NCBI RefSeq assembly: GCF_013170805.1
Contig: NZ_CP051293.1
Location: 682,001-746,000, forward strand
DNA: 64,000 nt
Reading direction: 5' to 3'
Origin: Mesorhizobium sp. NZP2077
Lineage (GTDB): Bacteria; Pseudomonadota; Alphaproteobacteria; Rhizobiales; Rhizobiaceae
The notes under the pieces were generated by a model. That model was not told the origin of the DNA. It worked only from the letters and a program-made list of their open reading frames with translations, and searched no databases. Below, in pieces: positions 47,136-56,071 of the stretch. Position numbers and translations under genes: made by a program. Numbering within the stretch: position 1 is the stretch's first letter; each line of letters begins with the position of its first letter.

Positions 47136-47178
47136 GCAATTCCGAACGGAAAACCGTCCACACTTTTCCTGGAATTGC
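47136..47178. repeat. Short palindromic repeat between convergent genes
   Basis: Arms GCAATTCC (47136-47143) and GGAATTGC (47171-47178) with a partly symmetric centre (AACGGAAAACCGT). I recognise this GCAATTCC...GGAATTGC unit from Mesorhizobium intergenic regions (recollection, not searched). It lies at the converging ends of the DUF1330 gene and a GntR gene. Confidence 0.55.
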
Positions 47179-47179
47179 T

Positions 47180-47926
47180 TTAGACGAGGTCCTGAAGGTT
47201 CACGTCGCGCAGCTTGGCCCCGCCAAGCAGGGCGCCGACCAGCTGGTGCTTGAGGGCAAGGCACTGCGAGCGGGCAAGTTTCACGATTGCCGGGACTTCG
47301 CTCTTTTCGCAGGCCTGCAGCAACTGCTTCTGCTGTTCGATGATCAGCGGCATGAAATCGCGCGACTTGAAGCCGAGGTGGAGTGTCCGCTCCGACTGAT
47401 CGAGGATCTGGCTGAGCAGCTGCGCCAGCCGCAAATTGCCGGAAAGCTCGGCAATCGCCAGGCGAAAGGCACGGTCGGCCGCCAAGAACGCAACCGGGCT
47501 GCGCAGCGTCTCGGGCTTCAACACCTTTCTGGCCGCCACCCTGATCTCGTCCAACCCGCGCTCGGTGATATCAGTGGTGGCAACCCGGAACACTTCGGGT
47601 TCGATCAGGCTGCGGACATCGAAGATCTCGTTGACGTCGCGCAAGGTCAGCGTGGTGATGACATAGCCGCGGCGCGGCTCGCTTCTGACCAGGCCTTCCT
47701 GCATCAGACGGGCAAGTGCCGAGCGGATCGTCGCCTTCTTGATGCCGTAGCGCGCCTCGATCTGTTTTTCGGTCAGTGCTTCACCGGGCGACAGGACGCA
47801 AGCGACGATATCGCTCTTCAACTGTTCGTAGGCCTGTTCGCTGCGCAGCAGGTCCGCGGTGGATAGCGCCGTTGTCCCGCCCGGGGACGCGGCCGATTTC
47901 GATGGCGTGGCCTTTGTCGGCTTCAT
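47180..47926 (-). CDS. GntR-family regulator (FCD type)
   Basis: A 248-aa regulator. The winged helix is about residues 30-95 (LTEKQIEARYGIKKATIRSALARLMQEGLV, RRGYVI), and the FCD domain has EIFDVRSLIEPEVFRVA and FLAADRAFRLAIAEL. In many FCD proteins the equivalent position carries a metal-binding His; here DRAFR replaces D..FH, so a metal site may be absent. I chose the ATG at 47926, preceded by GAGAGAAG; in-frame ATGs at 47944 and 47956 are alternatives. A pair of ATCTnAGAT palindromes lies just upstream. The galactose operon nearby is a possible target. Confidence 0.83.
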   Translation of the reverse strand: MKPTKATPSKSAASPGGTTALSTADLLRSEQAYEQLKSDIVACVLSPGEALTEKQIEARYGIKKATIRSALARLMQEGLVRSEPRRGYVITTLTLRDVNEIFDVRSLIEPEVFRVATTDITERGLDEIRVAARKVLKPETLRSPVAFLAADRAFRLAIAELSGNLRLAQLLSQILDQSERTLHLGFKSRDFMPLIIEQQKQLLQACEKSEVPAIVKLARSQCLALKHQLVGALLGGAKLRDVNLQDLV

Positions 47927-47961
47927 GCTTCTCTCGCTTTGCATCGGCCTTGACATTGGCC

Positions 47962-47992
47962 ATCTTAGATATTCTATCTAAGCATCTCAGAT
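47962..47992. promoter_or_regulatory. Paired ATCTnAGAT operator in a divergent promoter
   Basis: ATCTTAGAT (47962-47970) and ATCTCAGAT (47984-47992) are identical palindromes except for the centre, set 22 bp (two helical turns) apart. A longer palindrome CTTAGATA-ttc-TATCTAAG overlaps the first. They lie between the GntR gene and a possible 61-aa gene, so autoregulation is likely. Confidence 0.6.
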
Positions 47993-48004
47993 AGGAGCTG
48001 TGGC

Positions 48005-48190
48005 ATGCCTTTATCCGCCGACTCCCCTCTCTACCCCGCGATCAAGGATATCGTCAACGCGGCGGCAGGCCCTCATCCCTTCGACGAGGTCAAGGTCGTC
48101 TTGAGCGACTATACAAATCGCTTCCATTCGCTCGGCAGACTTGTCCATGAGGAGGATGAGGACGAGCTCCGGCGGGGATCTGCCCACTAG
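48005..48190 (+). CDS. Possible small hypothetical protein (61 aa)
   Basis: A 61-residue open frame with GGAG 8 bp before the ATG, directly downstream of the ATCTnAGAT operator pair and divergent from the GntR gene. The product is mildly acidic at its end (HEEDEDELRRG) and has no recognisable domain. It converges with the ATP-grasp gene only 2 bp away. The good ribosome binding site and placement support it; the lack of any family weakens it. Confidence 0.4.
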   Translation: MPLSADSPLYPAIKDIVNAAAGPHPFDEVKVVLSDYTNRFHSLGRLVHEEDEDELRRGSAH

Positions 48191-48192
48191 TT

Positions 48193-49254
48193 CTATCGAG
48201 CCGTCAGCCGGCTGGCGGCGGTCTCGGCCATGGCGTCGGCAAGTCCCAGGTCCCATTGCTGGCGGCAGTAGGCGCGGAAATCGAAGCAGGGCAGGCCGGG
48301 GCAGACCTCGAATTCGATCAGGTGGACAGTGTCGTCGGCCTCGACGCGCAAGTCGACGGAGAACACGTCGCGCAGACCGAGCCCGCTGATCAGCTGGCTG
48401 GCGATCGCCCTGATCCTGGCATCCGCGACCGGCTGCACGTCGGCAACCGCGACGAGTTCCGGTTCGACATACTGTCCTGCCGCCTTCGCCGCCTCGCCGG
48501 TTTCGCCGTAGAGCGCCATACTGTCGGCCATGGTCTGGAAATCGGCGCCGGAATCGACAAAGGCGATGCCGAGCGCTTCGACACCAACTTGCGGCGTCAG
48601 TCCAAGGAAGCTGGCGCGCACGTTGCGGCCGGCGACATAGGGCTGCACGACGACGTCGTCGCGATAGGCGGCGAAGACCCGCCGGCTAAGCTCCAGTGCG
48701 TGGCCGAGGTCGCTGCTGCGCGAATCCGGCCAGATGCCGATCTTGGCGCCAAGCCGGTTGGGCTTGACGAACCAGCCGGCGGCGGAGGCCGGCGGCTCGA
48801 CCAGCCATTTGCCGTCGCGGGCAAGGCCGGCCTGTGGCACCGGCAGGCCGAGCGCGCCAAGCACGGCGCCGGAGCGGAACTTATCCTGGCAGAGCGCAAA
48901 CAGCGAATCATCGGCGCCGATCGTCCGCAATCCCTTGAGCCGGGCCAGCGCGGGTGCCGCGCCGCCGCGGAAATAGGCGATGCCGTCGGACAGCGTCCAG
49001 ACCAGCGTGTTCTGCGCATCCGCGCTATCAAGCGCCCCGGCGGCATCGTCGAGCGCCACCGGCGCAAAGGCGAGACCGCGCGCCTCGCAGGCGGCGGCAA
49101 GCGCAGCGAATTCGAGAGCCAGATCGGTCGACTGCGCCAGATAGGACGAGATTTCGGTAGCGCGCTGTGGCGCGTAGCCGTCCGATATCAGGCGGTCGAA
49201 GCAAGCCTTTTCCGGCTCGTAGACAAGGATCAGCTTTGGCTTGTGGCTCGACAT
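48193..49254 (-). CDS. ATP-grasp family protein (glutathione-synthetase/D-Ala-D-Ala ligase-like)
   Basis: A 353-aa predicted ligase with an ATP-grasp fold. Visible elements are LILVYEPEKACFDRLI at the N-terminus, DKFRSGAVLGALGLPVPQAG (start of the ATP-grasp domain), WFVKPNRLGAKIGI (ATP-binding lysine strand), VVVQPYVAGRNVRASFLG, and the metal-binding end VHLIEFEVCPGLPCFDF where N would be usual at the cysteine. The substrate is unknown. The ATG at 49254 follows GGGAA. It lies 130 bp downstream of the galactose operon on the same strand. Confidence 0.75.
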   Translation of the reverse strand: MSSHKPKLILVYEPEKACFDRLISDGYAPQRATEISSYLAQSTDLALEFAALAAACEARGLAFAPVALDDAAGALDSADAQNTLVWTLSDGIAYFRGGAAPALARLKGLRTIGADDSLFALCQDKFRSGAVLGALGLPVPQAGLARDGKWLVEPPASAAGWFVKPNRLGAKIGIWPDSRSSDLGHALELSRRVFAAYRDDVVVQPYVAGRNVRASFLGLTPQVGVEALGIAFVDSGADFQTMADSMALYGETGEAAKAAGQYVEPELVAVADVQPVADARIRAIASQLISGLGLRDVFSVDLRVEADDTVHLIEFEVCPGLPCFDFRAYCRQQWDLGLADAMAETAASRLTAR

Positions 49255-49386
49255 GAACAAATTCCCGGCGGTGCGATCGCCCACCATCGCACGGCCGACA
49301 CAAACGGCTTTCGCGAAACCGACCCGTGCCAGACGCCTGCGTGACAGCAGCGCTATGGATACGAACGGCGCGAGCTCCCAGTCCGC

Positions 49387-50265
49387 TCAGGCGATCAGCA
49401 CGCGCGGTTCGAACCGGCCATTGACCGGAATGTCGATGAGGAAAGTCATCCCCGCCTGCGGATCGAGCTGGCGCTGTTTCTCGTCCTTGCCCTTCCAGGC
49501 CGAGGTCACCGCCAGCCGGTCGGCCTTGGCGCCGACAAAGGCCGGGCAGGACGCTTGCGTCACCGGCATGGGGATTTCGCGCAGCAATGTGCCATCGGGC
49601 GAATAGGCCTTCACCGCCTTGCCGCCCCAGACGGCATTCCACAGCACGCCGTCGCGGTCGACGACGGAGCCGTCGACGTAGCCCTTTGAAGCACGATGGT
49701 CGACGAACACCTTTGGCTCGCCAACCGGCAGGCCCGTGGCCGGATCGCAGGCGGTACGCATCAAAAGGCCAGTCTCGGTGTCGGTGTAATAGGCGATGGT
49801 GCCGTCCTGCGAAAAGCAGATCGAGTTCGACACGGTGATGCCAGTGTAGAGCGTGCGCAGCTCGCCCTTGAAAAACCAGTAGATCGAGCCCGCGCCCTTG
49901 CTCTCGTCCTTGGCCATGGTGCCGACCCAAAAGGCACCGCAGGGATGGACACGCGAATCGTTGGAGCGGGTGAGCGGGTTGTCGGCCTCGAGGGGCGTAT
50001 GCAGCGTCAGCTTGCCGGTCGCGACGTCACGGACAAAAAGCCCGGTCTCGGTAGCGATCAGCTGGCGCTGCTCGTCGATGATGGCAATCGCGCTCGCCAT
50101 CTGGCCAAGCTCATGGATCTTCAGCGCGCCGCCGGCAACCGGTTTTTCCAGGAGCTTGCCGTTGACGATGTCGAACCAGAACAGCGCGTCGGTGGCGGGG
50201 TCGTAGCTCGGCCCTTCGCCGAGCTGGCAGATGTAATCGGAAAAAACCGAAACCTCACTCATCAT
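49387..50265 (-). CDS. SMP-30/gluconolactonase family sugar lactonase
   Basis: Six-bladed beta-propeller lactonase, 292 aa. The metal ligands of the family are in place: Glu17 (LGEGPSYD), the Asn in RSNDSRVHPCGAFWVGTM and the Asp in KGYVDGSVVDRDG. It is the fourth gene of an operon with 4-bp overlaps (galactose-dehydrogenase-like SDR, dgoK, dgoA, lactonase), so it most likely opens D-galactono-lactone. The start codon at 50265 overlaps the dgoA stop. Confidence 0.87.
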   Translation of the reverse strand: MMSEVSVFSDYICQLGEGPSYDPATDALFWFDIVNGKLLEKPVAGGALKIHELGQMASAIAIIDEQRQLIATETGLFVRDVATGKLTLHTPLEADNPLTRSNDSRVHPCGAFWVGTMAKDESKGAGSIYWFFKGELRTLYTGITVSNSICFSQDGTIAYYTDTETGLLMRTACDPATGLPVGEPKVFVDHRASKGYVDGSVVDRDGVLWNAVWGGKAVKAYSPDGTLLREIPMPVTQASCPAFVGAKADRLAVTSAWKGKDEKQRQLDPQAGMTFLIDIPVNGRFEPRVLIA

Positions 50266-50900
50266 GCGTCTCCGAACACCGCATCCCAGGCAGCGACGGC
50301 GGCGTGCGCCCGCGCGGCAACCTCATCGACACTCATGCCCGGCTTGAACAGGCTCGAGCCAAGACCGAAGACCGTCACGCCCACCGCCTTGTAGCCGGCA
50401 AAATCCTTCTCCGAAACGCCGCCGACGGCGCCGACCAATGTCTGTGCCGGCAGCACCGCCCGGATGGCGGAAATGCCGGATGCACCCAGCGCGCTCGCCG
50501 GGAAGAATTTCAAGGCAGAGGCGCCGAGTCGGATCGCCTGGAAGGCCTCTGTCGGCGTGAACACGCCCGGCATGGTCACCATGCCATAGTGCATGGCACG
50601 CGCCATCACTTCGGCATCGATGTTGGGGCTGACCAGGAGCCGCCCGCCGGCCTCGTGCAGACCGTCGACATCGGCCGCCGTCAGCACTGTGCCGGCGCCG
50701 ATCAGGGCTGTTTTCGGCAGCACCTGGACAATCCTGGCGATCGACGAGAAGGGCTGGGGCGAGTTGAGCGGCACTTCGATCGCCTCGATGCCGGCATCGA
50801 ACAGCGCCTGCCCCATGGCAATCGCTTCAGCGGGTTTCAGCCCACGCAGGATGGCGACCAGCCCGCGCTTGAGCTTTGGAAAGGCTGCGGTCTCGGTCAT
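50262..50900 (-). CDS. dgoA: 2-dehydro-3-deoxy-6-phosphogalactonate aldolase
   Basis: Class I aldolase of the KDPG/KDPGal family, 212 aa, producing pyruvate and glyceraldehyde-3-phosphate. The catalytic Glu is in GIEAIEVPLNSP and the Schiff-base Lys in ALKFFPASALG. VAILRGLKP and VGAVGGVSEKDF are family landmarks. EVPLNSP and its operon with DgoK favour the galactonate enzyme over Eda. It overlaps both neighbours by 4 bp. Confidence 0.9.
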   Translation of the reverse strand: MTETAAFPKLKRGLVAILRGLKPAEAIAMGQALFDAGIEAIEVPLNSPQPFSSIARIVQVLPKTALIGAGTVLTAADVDGLHEAGGRLLVSPNIDAEVMARAMHYGMVTMPGVFTPTEAFQAIRLGASALKFFPASALGASGISAIRAVLPAQTLVGAVGGVSEKDFAGYKAVGVTVFGLGSSLFKPGMSVDEVAARAHAAVAAWDAVFGDA

Positions 50901-51856
50901 GCCAAGGCTCCGGTTCTGGCGATCATGCCGTTTTCGCGTGCGGCCTCGACAAGGCCGGCCCGCACCGCTTCATCCGCGTCGACGGCAAGGAAGGCAAGGC
51001 CGGCGAGGCCGAGTGCGGCCGAATAGAGCGAAGCCAACGCGCCGGAAGCGATCAGCACGACCGGCGCGGCGCCGGCGCCATAACGGCGCTTCGCCGAGGC
51101 GATCTCGCCGCCGATCAAAAGTCCGGACAGGCAGGCCGCCGCATCCTCAGCCTTCAGATCCTGCAGGAGCCCGGCGGCGCGGATGACAAACAGCTTTGAC
51201 GTGACGTCGCCGCCCTCGCCAAGCGCGCGTTCGCACCATTGCCGGAAGAACGGATTGTCCGCCGCCACCGGCGCCGGATGCTCGCCCAGCGAATGCTTGA
51301 GGATCGAATGCGCCGCCAGCACCGAGAACAGCTCGCCGGTCGGCCATGTGCCGAAGCCGGCAACCGCGCTATCCTCGACCGCGACCCATTTCGAATGCGT
51401 GCCAGGCATACAGGCGAGATGTCGGCCCCTTGCCGGCAAACCAGCTCCGGCAAGCTGTGTTTCCTCACCGCGCATGACGTCCGGCGCGTCGGCCAGACGC
51501 TGGGCGAGGCCGGGCACGATGCGGATGTCGCGTTTCTGATCAGCCACGCGGGCGGCACCACCGAGAATAGCGCCGATCGGCGCCGGCACGGTTACATAGG
51601 GCGCCTCGATCCAGCCCTGGCGGGAGCCGGCCATGCCGCAGATGATGACGGGTAGCGCTTCCGGCGCGCCCATGGCGGCCAGATGGCCTTCCAGCACGTT
51701 CGAAAATCCTTTTTCGCGCGCGGTGATCAGGCCGTCATCGCCGCGACGCTCGGCAAGCACCTTGCCGCTGCCGTCGATCAGCCATGCCCGGAGCCGGGTC
51801 GTGCCCCAATCGAGCGCCGCGACCGCCGGAGCATTGCCGGCAAAGCCGGGGCTCAC
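50897..51856 (-). CDS. dgoK: 2-dehydro-3-deoxygalactonokinase
   Basis: Kinase making 2-keto-3-deoxy-6-phosphogalactonate, 319 aa. The ASKHA phosphate loop is ALDWGTTRLRAWLID; PVIICGMAGSRQGWIEAPYV, the PGTHSKWV motif and FSVLAAHSIL are typical of DgoK. The GTG at 51856 overlaps the stop of the SDR gene (GTGA); an ATG far upstream lies inside the SDR gene in another frame and is not credible. Confidence 0.9.
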   Translation of the reverse strand: MSPGFAGNAPAVAALDWGTTRLRAWLIDGSGKVLAERRGDDGLITAREKGFSNVLEGHLAAMGAPEALPVIICGMAGSRQGWIEAPYVTVPAPIGAILGGAARVADQKRDIRIVPGLAQRLADAPDVMRGEETQLAGAGLPARGRHLACMPGTHSKWVAVEDSAVAGFGTWPTGELFSVLAAHSILKHSLGEHPAPVAADNPFFRQWCERALGEGGDVTSKLFVIRAAGLLQDLKAEDAAACLSGLLIGGEIASAKRRYGAGAAPVVLIASGALASLYSAALGLAGLAFLAVDADEAVRAGLVEAARENGMIARTGALA

Positions 51857-52620
51857 AGGAAGCCTCCGTCGACGATGAGCATCTGGGCGGTCAACATGCG
51901 TGAGGCGTCCGAGGCCAGGAACAGCACGGTGCCGACCATGTCGTCCGGCCGCATGACCTCCTTGATGCACTGCTTGGCGACATGGGCTTCAAGCGCCCCT
52001 TCGGTCACCCAGCGTTCCTGCTGCCGTTCGGTGATCACCCAGCCGGGCGCGACGGCGTTGACGCGGATACGGTCGGGCCCAAGCTTGCCGGCCAGCCCCT
52101 TGGTCAGGCCGAGGATGCCCGCCTTGGCGGCGGTGTAGGCCGGCATGTCGGGATGGTTGATAAGGTAGGACGTCGAGGTGAAGTTGATGATCGAGCCGCC
52201 GCCGGCCCGCTTCATGCCCGGCGCCACCGCCTGCGCGGTAAAGAAATGTGGCCGAAGGTTGATCGCCTGGTTGTTGTCCCAGAACTCCGCCGTGACATCC
52301 TCGATGGCGTGACGCTCGTCCCAGGCGGCATTGTTGATCAGCACCGTCACGTCGCCGTGCACCTCTGCCGCTTTCGCCGCCGAGGCACGCAGCGCCTCGA
52401 TGTCGCGCAGGTCGGTCTTGAGGTAGAGCGGCCGCCGCTTGAAGTCTCTCTCGATGCGGTCGGCGAGCAGCGTGCTTGGGCCATCGGCGATATCGATGAA
52501 GGCGACATTGGCGCCCTGGCGGACAAAACCCTCGGTCAGCGCCGCGCCGATCCCGGAGCCGCCGCCGGTGATCAGCACCGAGGCTCCCTTGAGGTCGGCA
52601 AAATCCGCCGATGGCATCAT
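51853..52620 (-). CDS. SDR oxidoreductase, probable D-galactose 1-dehydrogenase
   Basis: Short-chain dehydrogenase, 255 aa. The nucleotide motif is LITGGGSGIGAAL, then NNAAWDERH, catalytic Ser in INFTSTSY and YTAAK. The glycine-rich start, NNAA.DERH and PHFFTAQA closely follow rhizobial galactose dehydrogenases as I know them. It is first in an operon with dgoK, dgoA and a lactonase, matching the oxidative DeLey-Doudoroff galactose route. The galactonate dehydratase (dgoD) is not present nearby. GGGAGAGAAGAG precedes the ATG at 52620, with a second ATG immediately after. Confidence 0.83.
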   Translation of the reverse strand: MMPSADFADLKGASVLITGGGSGIGAALTEGFVRQGANVAFIDIADGPSTLLADRIERDFKRRPLYLKTDLRDIEALRASAAKAAEVHGDVTVLINNAAWDERHAIEDVTAEFWDNNQAINLRPHFFTAQAVAPGMKRAGGGSIINFTSTSYLINHPDMPAYTAAKAGILGLTKGLAGKLGPDRIRVNAVAPGWVITERQQERWVTEGALEAHVAKQCIKEVMRPDDMVGTVLFLASDASRMLTAQMLIVDGGFL

Positions 52621-52775
52621 GTCTCTTCTCTCCCAGCACAATCGGCGCGCATCCTAGCCACGCAAGTCGCGCGGGCAAGGGCGAAACGTCGGATTTGCGG
52701 ACATATGTCAGACAAAACGAAAATGCGCCGCACGCGGCCCAAAGTCGCGATGGTGGGCGGCGCCAAAATGGCCGG

Positions 52776-54125
52776 TCAGATCGCCTTGGCGCGCAAGGCG
52801 CCGCGGAAGGAATCGCGGAGATAGCCGAGCGTGGCGTCGGCATCGACCGGCTTGCCGAACAGATAACCCTGCCCGCCGGCGCAGCCGAACTGGACCAGGC
52901 GGTCGGCCTGCGCTTCCTCCTCGATGCCTTCGGCGACCACATCCATGCCCAACCCTTCGCACATTGCGAGAATGGCGCGGATGATGTGTTCGGACGGACG
53001 GTCATCGAGGATCGAGGAGACGAAGGCGCGGTCGATCTTGAGCTTGTCGAAATGGAATTCGCGCAAGCGGCCGAGCGAGGACTGGCCGGTGCCGAAATCG
53101 TCGAGCGAGACGCGGATGCCGACGCGGCGCAGATCCTCGACGATCTGCGCGGCGGAGGCCGGGTCGTTCATCAGGCCGGTCTCGGTGATCTCGATCTCCA
53201 GCCGGCGCGGGTCGAAGCCGGTGCGGTCGAGGATCGCCAGTATGTGCAGGCCGGTGTTCTGGTCGACGAGCTGCGAGGGCGACAGGTTGAACGACAGGAA
53301 CAAGTCTTTCGGCCAGCTCCTGGCCGCCTCGGTCGCCTTGCGCAGCACCAACTGCGACAGCGGGCCGATAATGCCGCGCTCCTCGGCGATGGGAATGAAG
53401 ACCGTCGGCGGCACCGCGCCGAGGTCGCGATCGGTCCAGCGCGCCAGCGTCTCGAAGCCAATGGTGCGGCGCGTGTTGAGGTCGACGATCGGCTGGAAAT
53501 GCGGCTCGACCTCGCCGGCGGAAACGGCGCGGCGCAGCGCCTGCTCGATGCGGGTGACGCGCTTGGCCGCCTCTTCCATCTCGCGGGTGTAGACGACGAC
53601 CCGGCCACGGCCTGACCGCTTGGCGTGGTAGAGTGCGGTTTCGGCCTTGTTGACGAGGATTTCGGTGGTCTCGTCGCCGGAATAGAACAGCGAGCAGCCA
53701 ACCGAGGCCGACAGCCTGGCGGTGCGTTCGCCGACATCGTAGGGCGCCGACAGGATTTCGATCAGCATGCGGGATTTTTCCGCCGCCGCCTCCTCCGAGA
53801 ACACCAGCGGATAGAGGAAGGCGAATTCGTCGGCGCCGATGCGGCAGACCGTCGAATGGCCGTCCATAGAGGCGCGCAGCCGCATCGCTACCTGGATGAG
53901 GATATCGTCACCCGCCTTGTGGCCGAACAGATCGTTGATCGGCTTGAAGCCGTCGAGGTCGAGAATGCCGACGGTGAAGGGTGCGGGATCGTCGGCACGG
54001 TCGCTGATCAGGCGATCGACCTTGTCGAAGAAGCGGCGATGGTTGCCAAGCCCGGTCAACGGATCGGTGAATGCCAGATCCGTGCTTTCCCTGTTTGCCT
54101 GACCGGTGCCAAACGAAGTTTGCAT
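52776..54125 (-). CDS. GGDEF-EAL domain protein (c-di-GMP metabolism)
   Basis: A 449-aa cytoplasmic protein with no sensor domain. The GGDEF domain (about residues 15-180) begins DPLTGLGNHRRF and carries RIGADEF in place of GGDEF, so cyclase activity is doubtful. The EAL domain (about 195-440) has FETLARW, SFNLSP, EITETGLM, LDDFGTGQSSL, KIDRAFV and the EGIEEEAQ segment, so the phosphodiesterase residues are present. The most likely role is a c-di-GMP phosphodiesterase, perhaps with a GTP-sensing degenerate cyclase domain. I chose the ATG at 54125, preceded by GGGA. It is transcribed alone. Confidence 0.87.
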   Translation of the reverse strand: MQTSFGTGQANRESTDLAFTDPLTGLGNHRRFFDKVDRLISDRADDPAPFTVGILDLDGFKPINDLFGHKAGDDILIQVAMRLRASMDGHSTVCRIGADEFAFLYPLVFSEEAAAEKSRMLIEILSAPYDVGERTARLSASVGCSLFYSGDETTEILVNKAETALYHAKRSGRGRVVVYTREMEEAAKRVTRIEQALRRAVSAGEVEPHFQPIVDLNTRRTIGFETLARWTDRDLGAVPPTVFIPIAEERGIIGPLSQLVLRKATEAARSWPKDLFLSFNLSPSQLVDQNTGLHILAILDRTGFDPRRLEIEITETGLMNDPASAAQIVEDLRRVGIRVSLDDFGTGQSSLGRLREFHFDKLKIDRAFVSSILDDRPSEHIIRAILAMCEGLGMDVVAEGIEEEAQADRLVQFGCAGGQGYLFGKPVDADATLGYLRDSFRGALRAKAI

Positions 54126-54277
54126 CGGTGTCCCTGTTTGCGACGTCGGATTTCTTTCCAGACTGGCAGCAAACCCTTTAGGAAACGTATCCCCAAATCG
54201 ATTATTCGTGGGTAAAATGCATTGTCCCTGGGAAGGTCGATGCAACTGGGGTCAACCCCTTGTTTTCAGGCCGATCT

Positions 54278-56071
54278 TCAGCCGTTTGGCCGGACGCGGT
54301 AGAGCTCCAGCGGGGCGCCGCGCGTCTCCGCTACCGGCTCCAGCCAGTCGGGCACGCTGCCGCGCATCAGCCCGGCCAGGAAACCGTCCGGCGCCCTGGC
54401 CGCGAACAGCCGGCTTTCCGTGTTGCCGGGGCAGAGCGCGACAAGGCCGACATGGTGGCTCTCGACGATTGTTTTGGCGTCAGCGGCGAAGCCCAGCAAG
54501 GCGTCGAACACCAGCAGGTTCCCGGCAACGTTGCGATGGTAGGGTCCGGCGAACACGCGATGCCCGGTGAAGGCGAGGATCGGCGAGCCGAGATTGGAGA
54601 TGGCCAGTACCGTGGTGGGAGCCATCGCGCCAAGTGCGGCGAACGATGCCTTGCTGTTGCAAGGTGCATCGATGCTGGCGTCCTTGACAGGTGCGCCGGC
54701 CTCGAAAGCGCTCGATGCGGCCTCGGCGGCGCCTGACCAGATCGAGTTCACCGAGATCAACCAGGCGGCGGCCATCCTGAGCACCGAGCCGCTGGACGGG
54801 CTGGCCTCGGCCCGCTGCCGCCATTTGGCGATCCAGGCCGAAAGCGGGATCACCGCGAAGGCGATGGAGAAGGTCGAGCCGCGCACTTCCCATGCGCTGA
54901 CCAGGACCGCCACCACCAGCAATGCGCCGACGAGGCTCTCCTGCCGCCGCCAGCCGCCATGGCCGAAGCGAAGCGCCATCAGCACGATCGCCACCAGCGG
55001 CGTGGCAAAGCGCGCCACTGCCCGGGCAGGATCATCGGAGACAAGCTGGACGATCGACTGCGCCTCTTCGATATAGCCGAGCCACATTTGCTGCAGGCGG
55101 GGGTCGAGATGGGCATAGGGCGCCGCCAGGCATTGCGGGAACAGCAGCATCACGACGAGAGCGAGAGCTACGGCAAGCAGCCCAAGCGAGATCAGGCGCC
55201 GGGCGAGCGTGGCGTTGGCGGCCTTCCACGACGAGATGATCGCCAGTCCGGCCCCGGCAAGCCCGGTGACGGCGAACTGCACGATCGAGAACGTGTCGCA
55301 CTGGGCCTGGCCCCAGGATGACATGGGGACGGTGGTGACGAAGACGAGCGCCGAGACGCCGGCGACGCCGAGGCCGAAATCCCGGGCGATCAGCCTTTCG
55401 CCGTCGCCCTTGACGAGAAACAGCAGCGCGACGACGGCGCCGAGGGTTCCGGCATAGGGAGCGCTTTCCATGCCGATGGACAGGGTCAGCGTGGCGCAGA
55501 TGCCCGCCACAAGGGCAGCCGGCCGGCGCGTGGGCGCCTCAAGCAGCAGAGCGAGGCTCGCCAGCGTCAGCATCAGCTGGACATTGTGATGATCGAGCGC
55601 ACCGGGCGAGAAAATTCCGATGTAATACAGGGCCGCGCCGCCTACGACGGCAGCGGGCAGCACCGCATGCGGGCCAGCGAACGCGCGCGCGGCACGGATG
55701 ATGAAGAAGACAGCAAGCCAGAATTGCAGCGTGGGCCAGAGTATTTGCACGATTTGCTCGGCCAAAGCGATGCTGCCCGTCAGGGCTGAGACGGCTAGGA
55801 TGGCAAGCGCCTGCGGCGCGTCGAGCAGCCGCGACCAGTGCATGACGAAGCCGCCCTCCAGCCCCATCCGGTACTGGTGCAGGTCGAACCAGCCCTGGCC
55901 GCCCATGAGGTCGCGGACTTCGACCAGCTGCAGCAGGCTGTCATTGTCGCCCGCCGGATTGGCCAGTTGCGGGAACCCGGCATGGGCATTCAGCGCCAGC
56001 AGCAGCAAGGCGGCAAGCAGCGCGAACGCGATATCGGCCTTCCCTGAGGAAGTTCCCCTTGCTGTGCCCAT
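54278..56071 (-). CDS. Multi-pass membrane protein, GT-C glycosyltransferase-like
   Basis: A 597-aa integral membrane protein with about 11-12 hydrophobic helices over residues 15-480 and a soluble C-terminal domain. The first periplasmic loop has DNDSLLQLVEVRDLMGGQGW and HWSRLLD, and a later loop has FSPGALDHHNVQ; acidic first-loop and DHH motifs are typical of GT-C enzymes that use polyprenyl-linked sugars. The ATG at 56071 is preceded by AGGGG; the TTG at 56113 is less likely. It diverges from a DPM1-like GT2 and GtrA, which supply such sugars. The acceptor is unknown. Confidence 0.65.
   Translation of the reverse strand: MGTARGTSSGKADIAFALLAALLLLALNAHAGFPQLANPAGDNDSLLQLVEVRDLMGGQGWFDLHQYRMGLEGGFVMHWSRLLDAPQALAILAVSALTGSIALAEQIVQILWPTLQFWLAVFFIIRAARAFAGPHAVLPAAVVGGAALYYIGIFSPGALDHHNVQLMLTLASLALLLEAPTRRPAALVAGICATLTLSIGMESAPYAGTLGAVVALLFLVKGDGERLIARDFGLGVAGVSALVFVTTVPMSSWGQAQCDTFSIVQFAVTGLAGAGLAIISSWKAANATLARRLISLGLLAVALALVVMLLFPQCLAAPYAHLDPRLQQMWLGYIEEAQSIVQLVSDDPARAVARFATPLVAIVLMALRFGHGGWRRQESLVGALLVVAVLVSAWEVRGSTFSIAFAVIPLSAWIAKWRQRAEASPSSGSVLRMAAAWLISVNSIWSGAAEAASSAFEAGAPVKDASIDAPCNSKASFAALGAMAPTTVLAISNLGSPILAFTGHRVFAGPYHRNVAGNLLVFDALLGFAADAKTIVESHHVGLVALCPGNTESRLFAARAPDGFLAGLMRGSVPDWLEPVAETRGAPLELYRVRPNG

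Noticed and set aside
49271-49292. GTGCGAT/ATCGCAC hairpin after the lactonase gene
   Set aside because: The stem is only 7 bp and there is no U-run, so I do not call it a terminator.
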